64,000 nt of DNA from Gordionus sp. m RMFG-2023 (taxonomy: Eukaryota; Nematomorpha; Gordioida; Chordodea; Parachordodidae): contig NC_088777.1 in the NCBI RefSeq assembly GCF_954871325.1, positions 50,011,366-50,075,365 on the forward strand, given 5' to 3'. How positions within the stretch are numbered: the stretch's first letter is position 1; every line of letters begins with the position of its first letter. Made by a program: the position numbers and the translations under genes. The notes below the pieces were generated by a model, which worked only from the letters and a program-made list of their open reading frames with translations, ran no database searches and was not told where the DNA came from. Shown in pieces: positions 1 to 11,800 of this stretch.

Positions 1-415
1 AATCGTACGTAAACACGCCGATTAACTACTACCAAGAGTTGAAACCGAATCAATAAAAATAATGACATTATAAAGTTAGGAGATGATAAAACAGTAGAAA
101 CAATGGAACTTAGTCAAGAAGAAATTCAACCCCGAAATCCAACGATGAAACGAAAGCAAACAAAAAGATTAATAAATGAACTCGAACTTGGTAAATAAAA
201 AGATTGATAGATGATCTTAACTTAGTGGGAAAGAAGATGTTATATTTTAATATCTTATATATTTTAAAGGTTACGTTATTTAAATATTATATTATTATAA
301 CTTTCCTACATTTTGGTCAATATAGTTGCATATTATTAGAAGTTAATTTACATAATTATAAAACACTATATATACAACAGAATAACATAAAGATACCGAT
401 TGTTTTGACTATAAA
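1..415 (+). mobile_element. 3' end of Ty3/gypsy-like LTR retroelement with 3' LTR (fossil)
   Basis: The first 237 bases are the end of an internal region. A purine-rich tract (GTGGGAAAGAAGA, 225-237) sits directly before a TG at 238, the usual place for a polypurine tract. The stretch 238 to about 415 matches the LTR at 61979 in sequence and order, ending near a shared TTTTGACTATAAAA. The element enters from outside the window and points to the right. It is the same family as the right-edge copy but a separate insertion. The LTR is short, about 180 bp. It is a broken fossil of moderate age, judging by visible divergence between the two LTRs. Confidence 0.6.
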
Positions 416-684
416 ATTATCAAATAATTTAGTAAGATGGTCAGTGATCTGGTAATTAGCACAAAAGGGATGTGTCTTATTGTTGGTATTTTTTTAATAA
501 AGATAAATTCTTCTAGTGATTTGTTATTTACATGTATGTGTTTGGTATTAATTGGGGATTCTATTAGTTTTGTGCAAAGTGTATTAGAACCTGAGCAAGG
601 GAGGGCTTGGGGGCCATGTTTGTATAGATGGTCATCTTTTTTTAAATTAATAAGTTTATGACAGATTGGGCAGATTCCTTTCAT
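409..684 (-). pseudogene. small zinc-finger-like ORF, probably a transposon fragment
   Basis: This 91-codon frame starts with a zinc-ligand pattern: Cys5-x2-Cys8-x10-His19-x3-His23, followed by Gly-Pro and a Cys-Ser-Gly run. Similar short Cys2-His2 starts followed by an HGP...PC stretch are known at the N-terminus of some retroelement proteins. That is a recollection of the pattern, not a search result. After about residue 60 the frame becomes featureless. It abuts the LTR end, so it is more likely a relic than a host gene. Confidence 0.25.
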
Positions 685-740
685 GCTAATGATGAGAAGA
701 TGGTTAAATACCAGAGAAGTTTGCTACTTTGAGTCTAAGA

Positions 741-1549
741 TAGTGAAGGTCACGATCTTTGGTCCGGACCGATACCCACGGACAAGACCGGACCACGGTC
801 CTTAAGAAAACGATCAACCCAAACCGTGGTCCTAAATAAAAAGACCGGTCCAGGACTACTTTTTATTTGTTAAAACATATTTTTTTAACCTAATTTAATT
901 TGTTTTATCATTTTATTAAATATAAGAGTATTATATAAACAATAAATTTTACCCAATGGTATTGAAGAAAGTGATTTTTGTGGAGGGCATAGAATAGATA
1001 TTTTCATTTTCATCATTAAAAGTATATATTTTATGTTTTATCAGATGTCTGCTTAAGGTACCTAATTATTTTATTAAGAATAAGGTTAAGTTATTTTGAC
1101 AATGAATTATTCAGACAGTTTCTCAAGAAAAAATAGAACTATATAAATAATAACATTTTAATAATAATACTGCTTATTTTGATTAATTTATTGCTTAAAA
1201 AATAATGAACAATTATTTTGTTACTTGTTGCTGACGATACATTAAATTTGGTACTGCAGTGAACACACACTATATGTTTTTTATTGTGACTATAAGTAAA
1301 ATGTTTCTTGGACAAACTTATGGTTTTTATATTGTAAAATAAAAATTAATAAAATCTAAAAAACTTATCTAGAAAAATATCATAAAATAAAATATACAAA
1401 AAAAAATTATATTAATTGAATAGTATAGCAAACTTAAATAATAATAAAAGACCGGCCCGGACCACGGTCCTCAAAAAAGATCGATCCGACAATAGGTCCG
1501 GTCCAGTTCCGGTCTAAGATCGATAGGACCGGACGGTTGATCTTCACTA
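741..1549. mobile_element. non-autonomous hAT element, 809 bp, exact 8-bp target duplication
   Basis: The element begins TAGTGAAG and ends CTTCACTA. Both sides carry GTCTAAGA (733-740 and 1550-1557), an exact 8-bp duplication as hAT transposases make. Subterminal zones (760-860 and 1440-1540) are unusually GC-rich and hold repeated GGTCCGG and GGACCGG words in both orientations. The middle is AT-rich and has no coding frame. It is therefore a non-autonomous copy that needs a transposase supplied elsewhere. Confidence 0.85.
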
Positions 1550-1557
1550 GTCTAAGA

Positions 1558-2878
1558 CAAAAACATTGGAGTAGAGTTATTTGCTGGTATGTTGGTATAT
1601 AAGGGTTTTATTGTAGATGGAATCAGAATAATTAATTATGTATAGTGTATGTGAGTTTTAGAGGGTTTCTCATTAAAATTATTAATCAAGAAAGGGCTGA
1701 AGGAGAATATAAAGTGTTTCTTTCTTTCTATGTAAAATTTGAAAGATCCATTTATTTAATTTGTTATTTTTTTTTACCTCTTGTTGAATATGAGTAGGTG
1801 GAGTTGTGAATGATGCAAGTCATCGCTATTGTACATGCACATACGTTTGTTACTATATAATTATAGTTATTAGTGTTCTATAGATTCAGATAGTTATTAA
1901 TATTATATAAATAATAAGGTATAATAAAGTATCCCGATAATGAAAAAACAAATAATAAAAAATAACTTGCTTTTTTTTAAAGGAAGAAATTAATTCATTA
2001 TTTTTCTTAAATCTAATTTTTTAAGCTTAAGGTTTTACTAATTCATATAATGCATAATTAAATGATAAAAAATTAAATTTCAGAAAAATTGTTCAGAGTT
2101 TAATAAATTTCAAAAAAGACCCGCAAAAAATAGGACCCCCCCCCCCCGTAAATTTTTTTTAGTTGAGTCCGGATATTGCAAAGCCTAGTGACGTCCCTGC
2201 AAGTAATATTTCCTCAAGTATCTCGTTATTATTCGCGATTCTACTCAAGTCCACTAGGTCAAAATTCTCCGTCAAAAAAGCATCTTTGGCTGATTAAAAG
2301 ATTTTTTGAGTGCTAATAAAATTAATAATCACTTTAGATGTCGGACTAGGTCATGTTGGGGGGGGGGGTAAAAACTTAATTTAAACTAGTTAAAAGAATT
2401 TTTAAGTGTCATTAATCATCATTCTTAATTTTAGGATCAAAGGTTATGGTGGTGAGTGGGGAGGAGGATCAAAGCAAACAATCTGAAAGGAGTTAAAATA
2501 ATAAAATATCTTCACATGTTTTAAATTAAAACTAACAACAAAAAAAAAATCTTTTTAAAAAAAAAAATTAAGTAAATAATAATCAAAATGCTTGGTCTTT
2601 TATAACAATTCCATTAATACTTACTTTCCTGTGGGGAAAAAAAATCGGTTGATTGGAAAGCTTTTAAGAAAGAATTTCTTGGTAGTTTTCGGGCCATGTA
2701 GCCCCCCCCCCCTCAGATCATTACACTTTAAGGAATTTTATAGCCCCTTGATTACCTTATAATAATTTATTTTCTTCAATATATTTTTTACTTTATATCA
2801 TAAATGTAGATAACGAAAACACAATTTTCAATCGAAATCGTTTAATAACAAATATGCTTATAAAAATTAATCTCCGTT
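1558..2878. other. spacer between hAT element and Exo70 3' end
   Basis: No gene is visible. The stretch holds long C or G runs at 2136-2147, 2358-2368 and 2702-2712. At 2136-2200, read on the minus strand, is a terminal piece of the repeat family that forms the tandem pair at 19679-21038 (shared start CAGGGACGTC). The bases just below 2879 should contain the Exo70 3' UTR, but no polyadenylation site can be assigned with confidence. Confidence 0.5.
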
Positions 2879-5800
2879 TTAATCAGTTCCAGTAAAAAAT
2901 TGGTCAATTTCTTCGGAAATTCGTTCATTCTCGTATTTAATATATTTTTCGGGATTTTTCGAAAAGGGAACATTCATAAATCTAAAATGTAAAACGAGAT
3001 TAAAAAAAATAAATTTTACAATTAATATATATTTTTTTTCCTCCTTTCTTCTTCTGCCTTCACTCAATTTAACTTGTCTCACTGCAGAAACAACTATCAG
3101 AAAAGAAATAAAGAAAGAAAGAAAAGAAAGTTATTTTTTTTTACAGGAGAAAAGAAGAGGCAAAAAAATGAATTTCTTATCAAATTTAATAAGTTTTTAG
3201 CGTTTCAAAAAATATTAGCGATCACGAAACATAAGCATATTTTTTTCTCCTAAAAATGTTAAAAATAATGATAAAATGGAAGCGACTAATAATTGATAAT
3301 ATAAGAAATTTCATTAGATATTAAGATAGTAGCTTCCAAGATATAAATAACCATTGAAAATTAGGCGATTTTTTCAAATGAAATTTACGATAGATATATA
3401 TTTAAAATAGGAAAAATATTCGAAATCTTACTTGTTTCTAAATTCTTTGTATAACGGGAGGATGAAAGCCTTGGTCTCTAACCTCAACGTTTCTCTCATC
3501 TTCGGGTCGGCCACGAAATATTTTTTGTGCTTATTGGCTAATTCTTCGAATTCCTTGTTGAAACCCTGGATATAAAAGCAAATAACATGCAGTTTTTTTT
3601 AAACATTTATCTAAATTTGTTTGCTTGGCTTTTCTTCTTTCTTTCTTTCCTTATTTCATTCTTTTAGCGTTAATATTAATAACAGTCGAAAAAAAAGAAG
3701 AAATTACCGTAAATTTGTCCTTGATAGCTTGTTTATCCTTGTCTTTCAACTTTCGTTTGTGTGTTATTTTGGAATATAAAAAAAATAAAGTGTCAATCAA
3801 GTCGTTGTAAAATGCATATGTTTTTTTTAAACCAAAAAAAATATAATAAACTTTGAAGGAAGCCGTGTTAGCGGTTATGCTTCCTTTGCTAGAATAGACA
3901 TCGGGCGAGGTGACAGATGTCATAGCTTTGGGAATGTTTATGTGAGGACCGGATTTTTCATTCATGTAATACAAAGCCTTACCCCAGCTAAAAAAAAATT
4001 TTTTTATATATTTATTTTATAAGAATACTCCAAATTTTCTTTAATTAGAGTATGAGGTGTAATATTCTATTCTACGCGTAATTTTAAAATTATCACGAAT
4101 TTATAACTGTCAGTTTGTATGGACCTTTATGGACGTTTGTCTTATAACTCGTATTCGAGGGGAAGTAGTAATACCGTTTTATGTAATATAATTTTGCTTA
4201 TTTTTTAAATTGTTAAAAAAAAAATATTATATTCTATTTCTGTACTTTTGTTGGTTAATATTTTACCATGTGAAATTATTTTTGTTTTTATAATTATGGA
4301 AACATAATATATAAATGTGCTTATTAAAACAACGGGTTTCAGTAAATATTGTACTATTATCAATTTTAATTTTAGAGAAATATTTGATAAAACATATGCG
4401 ACCACGACAAATAAAATAAGGGATAAAACAAAAAGAGATAAGCTATAAACCTACCTTCTAAATATTCAGATTAGTAACGTACAAACATATATATAAATTA
4501 GTTTTTGCTAATCGGCTCACTTTGAGCCGATTTCTAAAAACGGTTAACTTTGAGCCGATTTCTAAAAACGACTAACTTTGAGACGATTTCTAAAAACGGC
4601 TAACTCAATATTTTACCCAACAGAAAAATATTATGAAAGCCTTGATATTTTTGCTCATAGGTGGCACAAAGATTCGAACATCTATCAACGAAATCTCGAG
4701 TCTTAGACAATATTTTTTTTTGGGCTAAAATATTGAGATAGCCATTTTTTAAAAAATCGGCTCAGCTGTTTAACAACGTTATATTATAATAGCCATTATT
4801 TTATAAAACAACTCGGGCCAACTTTATATTCTTTTTTTTAAAAAAAGGGGCCATTTTATATTAAAAAAAACATATATAAAATTTACGAGAGAAATCCAAG
4901 TCTATATTCGCGCAAAATTAAAGGGGGGGGGGGGGGATCTAATAAATTTTCCTAGAAATTTATGCTCGAAAGGGAACGACATCTCCTGTACCAAAAGAGG
5001 GAAAGATACATTTTTTTTAAAGGGAAAAGTTGCTGGACCGGAATAAAAAGGGATAGTTAACATAAAATAATAACATTTAAAAGTAAGCCCGAAATAGACA
5101 CTCAAAACATATGCTGTAAAGGGGAGGGTGAGGGGTGGTAAATGATTAGCATTTAGTAAATGTAAATTTTTTTCCCCAGTTTTAAAATAACTACGATTTA
5201 TATATCAACACCTGAGACTTGGTGAGAATTCTCGCACGGGTAGAGGCCTGGTGCAAATTTAATAAATTTACAGTTTGGCATTAGCAGCCATTTAAAAAAA
5301 AAGGCAAATAGGTTTTGCTTTCTCAATACTGTTTTTAATACTTCGTTTTGTAATATTATTATAAAAATGTAATTATAAATAACTTACTTATAATCCTAAA
5401 AAAAAAAGGAATATTTAAAAATTAAAGAAATAAGAAGGCAGACGATAATATAATTTTTCAAAGACAACCTCATTTTAAGCAAGGAACGCGTTACGTTCTT
5501 TTTTATAAAATTTAAGGCAACATATAAACGCTCAATTTGTGTGCGTGCACTATTATATATATTATTTTGTTATAAGCATTCTAAAAAAAGGTAATTTTTT
5601 TTTGTGAGTTTTCTCTAGCGTTCTTCTTACGTAATTTAATTAATTTATGTAAATTAAATTTTATAATAATTTAAAAGCTCACTGGAATTTTACACTCTTA
5701 TAATAATACTATTTAAATAAAACACAAAATCTTGCTAGTTTTGGTCATATATATTTGGTTAAAAAAAAGTAATAATTATTAGGAAATCGTATTGCGTGAA

Positions 5801-8800
5801 AAAAAATACTCCAGTTTTGGCTTTCCCTAATTTCTAACATTAGAATATTTTTTGACCCTTTTAAACTCAACGTAGAATAAAATAAGTACGCAAGGTCGTC
5901 ATCTAACCAAAAAATAAATAGCATTCGGATTTCAACAATAACATTTTCGTTTTTCAGGGGGTGGGGGGGGGGGATTACCATTGCGAATAAATCCTCTTGA
6001 ATTCCTGAATCTGCTGTTCGTAATATTCTTCCACTCTAGGAGTCGATATCTTGACCACTTGCAGCAAGTGAGCATTCCTTAATATATAAATAAACGCGTT
6101 GGTAATAATATTAAAAATATTTGTGCCTAAATTAAAGATCTGCCAAAAGCAGTCCCGACCCATACCCGGCTTTTTCTCTAATCTCCTTCCTATTCTCTTC
6201 ACGCTCCTTTCGTTTTTAAGGGGAAAAATGAAATATAAATGAAAGAAAATGAAAAAAAAAGGAAGAAGTAAAATTGATTTTTTTTACTTCCGTAAGAATT
6301 TGAGCACGTAAGAGAAGTTATTTATGAGGAATACGCTACCCAAAGCCTCCTCGTTGTAAGCCTCGAATTTAAGTCGCAGATTAAGGCCCAACGTCGATAA
6401 AATTCGGCTCAGGTAAACGGAAAAGGCCTTTTTGGTGTCGGCCGTCACGTTGTTAAGTTGGACAAATGTCGAGTTCACTTTGGACATATTTTCGTCGCCC
6501 GTGGGGGTAAATGAACCTGACCTAGGGTAACTTTGATAATTATGATTAGATCTGTGAGAGGGTGAAAGGGAAGAGCGAGTTGAATGAGAAGTAGAATCGC
6601 TGAGAAGGGTACGAGGGGGCGAAATCGAGGATAGAGGGTAGGTTATGGGGTCTAAATTTCGATATATATAAAATAAAAAAGAAATAATTTTAAAGAGCTT
6701 TTTTTTCTTTCTCTGAATGAATTCCAGGAGGAAAAATGTATTAATCACTGTGGAGGTGGTGTAATAAATGGTAATGGTTCGTTTTTTTAAATATATTTAT
6801 TCGGCCATTAAGAGAAAATAAAGCCATTCATCTGAGAACCCTTTTTTTAAAGTTTATGAATCGTGTCAAGGTTACCTACATCTCACCAGTTGGTAGAGAT
6901 TTATTAAGAATAAATAAATATTATTACAATTCTTTCTCCTTTTTTTCTTTTCTTTTCTTTCCTTTCCTTCTTTCTTTCTTTCTTTTCTTTCCTTCTTTCT
7001 TTCTTTCTTTTCTTTATTCTTTCAAAAAGTATAATTATCCCGGGTTTCGAAGTGAAGCATCAAATATCTTATTTAAAAACATGAATAAACCTTTTTTGAT
7101 GAGAATGTTGCCGATGATATCCATGAACTCCGATATGTTTTCCAGGAATAGGCAAGTCTTTATCGGTGAATTTAAATATTATATATATATATATACACAT
7201 TATTTCTTTTATACTTATGTAAACAATTCGTAGAAAAATTTTGTGACAATTGGACTCGGGTCCTCCTTTTTTGGATCGGACTTTTTATTTTTTAGATTGA
7301 CACTTTTTAAAATGGCACTTTTCCTTTTCTTTTGATCGGAAAACCCAGTAACGATGGCACATAATATATAATTTTATTTATTTGGAATATTTTTCAGATT
7401 TTTGTTTTAACCCCTTGTTTGAATATTTTTAGTTTTTTTATATCAATATTCTTTATAGACCTAAACAATAGCATATGATATTGTATTCCACCCTCATAGG
7501 AGAAATTAATAAGATATGTTCATAAAAAAAAATAGTTTTAAATCAAATTAAATTATAGAAATCATTTTTAAGACATATTTATTATCAGAAGTAAAAGGGA
7601 TTTAAATCAAATTATCTGCTGCCACCTTCATTCTTTAGTTTTTTATTTATACTAAAAAAAATTAACAAATTTTTGATAAATAATAAAATTGGCAGGAAAT
7701 TTTACATGATAAAAAAAGGCACATAAAATATGATAAATATGCACCCGACAAAAAAAAGCTAAACGCGAAACGCGGGAAAGAACGATAAATCGCAACTATA
7801 TAGTGTTCACAAATTGGGCGTTTACGTTTTGCACTAATTTTTTAATCAAAAAAAACGTAACGCATCCCTTGTTTAAATAGAGGTTGCCTTTTTTATTAAT
7901 ATCCGTCGATTCAAAATTTTAAATAAGTTCTAAAAAAAGGATTTGTTTTTGAAAAATACGTCTGCCTTTTTATTTCTTTAATTTTTAAATATTCTTTTTT
8001 TTTTAAGATTATAAGTAAGATATTTTATATTACATTTTATTATATAATATTACAAAGCGAAGAATTTAAAACAAACAATGAAAATGCAAAACCTATTTGT
8101 GTTTTTTTTAAATGGTTGCTAACGCGATAACGGTAATTTTACCAATTTGCGCGAGGCCATTTGAAATGCATTATTGGCGTTTGCAACGCCGCATTTGAAG
8201 CATTCAATTTGTGCTCACTATTTTAAATGAGCTTTGATCATTTCATTTTTTTTTACTATGGTAAAAACTAAATTAAACTCTAATTTCGTTTTAGAAGATT
8301 TTTTTCCTTGATTTTCTGGTATCATGTCTAAACGGATTTAATTTTTAGATATTTGTCGAGGGATTTTTGACCTTCTCTTCTTAAACCTATTAAGAAAAAT
8401 TATACTATGCAAATTTAAAATGACGATAAAATGGGTCATTCACATATGTTTAAAAAACGTATGGATGTATTTTTAGTTACCTTAAGCCTGAACTTTTTTT
8501 AAACTTTTACTATACGTTGGCACTGTTTTTTAAAATGGATGACAATTTGAATTCGTTGAATCGTAGAGAATCCTCAGCTGATTCAGGAATATAATCATGA
8601 TACCATTCAATGTTATATAATAACTAGACTGTCAATACATTCATAATAATGAATTTGAAAACGTGGTTGAATGCAAATCAGCTGGACCCGCCATTTTGGT
8701 AACCCATATAGTACTTATTTTATTCTCATATTAAAAACTACTATTAAATTGATAACTTGCTTCCTTATTATCTTGATGATCAGGCAATTCTTTAATAAAG

Positions 8801-11800
8801 TTTGCGTCAGACATAGGAATAAATTGGCCTCTCGTTTAAAAATTTTAATAATGATATGGGTAATCAAAATGGAGTTCCGGTTGTTTTCATTGATGTACAC
8901 TTTTAATGAAAGCATTGTTAGTCTAGGTATTATTATATGTCATTGGATGCCATCATTAATCAATTTATGTCATGTTACCTTTTACGTAAAAAAAATGGCA
9001 AGTGTGGGGAGAGACTGAGCCACCCACTTATTTTTAATATAATTGAATCAGTCAAATTGTAACGATGCCCAATTGACTCCGCCAAATAAACAGTAAAATG
9101 GTTCGATCGCTACTCCACTTAGCAAAAAAAAAATTTTTAAAGGAATAATCTTAATCGCTACATTGCTAGTTATCTCGTGGACTATTCCATCTTTAGGTAG
9201 GTTAGCGTAATAGTTGGTGCTGGACGAGTTCAAGCTCGTGTAGCCCTCAAATTCGTTAATATTTGACGAGCCAGAGAGGCACAGCCCCGAGGCGTTGTTG
9301 CTTCTGATGGTTTCCAGGTAGTTTTCCAGGAGTTCGAAGCTGACCTCGGTCATGTGATCCATCAAGCTCTCGAATTTTTGTTTCGTGACCTGTTTGCAAT
9401 ACTAGCGCGAATGGAAATTTAAACAAAAAATGCTTCGCTTTATATAAAAAAAAACTTCTTCCTTCTCTTTCCATATTGTTTTCTTTCTTTTTTCTTCGTT
9501 TTATATAAAAAACTTCTTTCCTTTCTTTCTTTTTTTAAAAAATGAAGCATATAATATAAGAAAAAAAATTTACTATAAAAACGGAATCTAGTTGAGGCTT
9601 AAGCCCCAATAGGTATTTGAAAATCGGGAATATGCAAATGGCCACGGGTGAAAAGTCCTTGGCTTTTATGGCGGTTAGAACGGCGTTAACGATGACGTCA
9701 CCTTCGCTGAGCATAGACTCCAGCGGGGCTTGAACCAATGCTCCGAATATTTGCCAGAACAAAGTTTCGGGGAGGCATAAACCCATGAGTTTTTCTTCGA
9801 GCTAAAAAAGAAAGAAGTAGGTTTAGGGTTACACAAACGAAATGGGTGGGGGGTAATGAGTATAGTTAGGTAATTACTATATTTTTAGCCGGCTAAAAAA
9901 CGGCTAAAACCAAATTTTTAGCGGAAAGCTATCATTTTGGCTTTGGAGGGTTTTTTTTAAAAGATAGCAGCTGAAATTTGAAGGTAGCTAATAAAATAAA
10001 AACGCCATAATGTTAACGGATTTTATCCGGCACTTGAGCCGAATTAGTCGACATTTAGACATTACCCAACTATAGCAATGAGTAAGATTTGAATAAACAA
10101 AACGCGCGGTCAAGCTAGGTAAAATAAGACCTATAACATACTTAAGAACAAAATCCTACTATCCCAATTTACAGTAAATATAAGTCACGTGATCAGTAAA
10201 AGACATGTGAGGGCACTCCGTCACTTACACGTCGTTAACATATGTTGTTTATATTTTACTTTTTTAAAAAAAGGAGTAATAGAAAGTTATTAAAACCTGC
10301 ATGAGTTTTAGTAAGGCGTGAAATGCTGTCAAGTATATCTCGATATCGATATCTTTATCTAAAAAACGTCGCATAAAAAATAATTTTTAAATTCAGCGAT
10401 TATATCGCGAATGACATGAAATATTTTTAAAAAAATAACTAAATTTACGAACCCTTGAAATGGTTAAATAATATGAAATTTTAATGTTTGAAGTCAGCTG
10501 CTTTGCTCGTAACTTTTATATTATATCGGAGAGCTCCCATGCCAAACAAATAATCCGGGCTGAGTCGGGTTTAAAAATTAAAAAAATAAAATATATCTGG
10601 GCTTCAAATCCGAATCGGATCCAAAGTTTCGACCTCTGAGGTCTCTGGATAAATATAAGCGTATTATCTATTATAATTTTTGTTTTACAAAAAGAAAAAA
10701 AATGGAGTAAAACAGCTGACTCCGAATCAGAGGCCTGCAAAAATCCTCCTTTAATCTTGACCAGGCACAGTTGTGGATCAAATGTAAAAAAAAAGAATCT
10801 TACAGGGAATAAATCTAGAAACCTTTCTTATTTTTTCTAAAATTTATTTTTTCAATCAGGAAAATAAATGGAGGAATAGGAAAGAAATAAAACATTATTC
10901 GGGCCATCAGCTGATTTTATTGCCATAACGGCATTAGAGGACCAAAACGAGAGGCCAGTTTTTAATAATATTTCGTGTCATGGGTGTAACTCTTATCTTT
11001 CTTCGCTCCCCATCAAAAAAAAAATCTATAACTTTGATATAAAATACATACCGGACGATGTGTTCGCATTAGGGTTCGCGTTGTTATTAAGGGAGGGAGG
11101 CAAATTACTCGATTTGAAGGAAGCCGACGAATTGCGGAAAAATTTTCTCCTGAAATTTTTGAAATTAACGAAACTCTCGGAGGAGTTATTAGTGTAGTTG
11201 GAGAGCTTGTAACTGCTACTCAGCTGTTTTGGATATTAAAAATAATTGCTTCCAATAAAATTTGTATAAATATCGAGATTTTTGAAATCCTATGAGCATG
11301 CAGGATGTTGTAGCCCGAACATTAAATAATTTCTTGCCCCACCCCTATCCCTAAGCACTCAAATCAGAAGAGAATTGAGCTATATATGCCGAACCAAAAA
11401 AAAATGGATTCTGGTTCCAAATATTTTTCAAAGGGTTTTCTATTTCCGGTTCCCATAAATTTTGAAAAGAGGGTGGAGGAATCTGACCACAAACTTCATA
11501 TATTTTTCATGTCCCAACGTTAAAAAAATATTTCTAAGGTTTTATAAAAAAAAAAATTAAAAAAAAATTAATTCTCACGAAGCTAGAGGGAGTCGAGAGC
11601 GAAGATCCGCTTCCGCTTTGAGATTTAACGTGATCCCTCAACCTTTTTTTAAAAAAAAAAGAAAAGCGGACACAATGTTTACATTTAATTAACTAAATAT
11701 ACCCCCTCAAAGATTGTGCCAAATTGTCGCCCCTTACGTTGGAGTAGGTTCCCATAAAATTAGGTGATTCCGAGCCCTTGCTTAACCAACTGGATAATTT

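Noticed and set aside
4902-5105. Minus-strand frame in Exo70 intron 14.
   Set aside because: It spans a 14-base homopolymer and repeat-like sequence, and has no similarity to Exo70 or a known family.
8671-9018. Plus-strand 115-codon hydrophobic frame in Exo70 intron 11.
   Set aside because: Its hydrophobicity follows from T-rich codons and no motif is present. It is retained only as part of a possible decayed relic.
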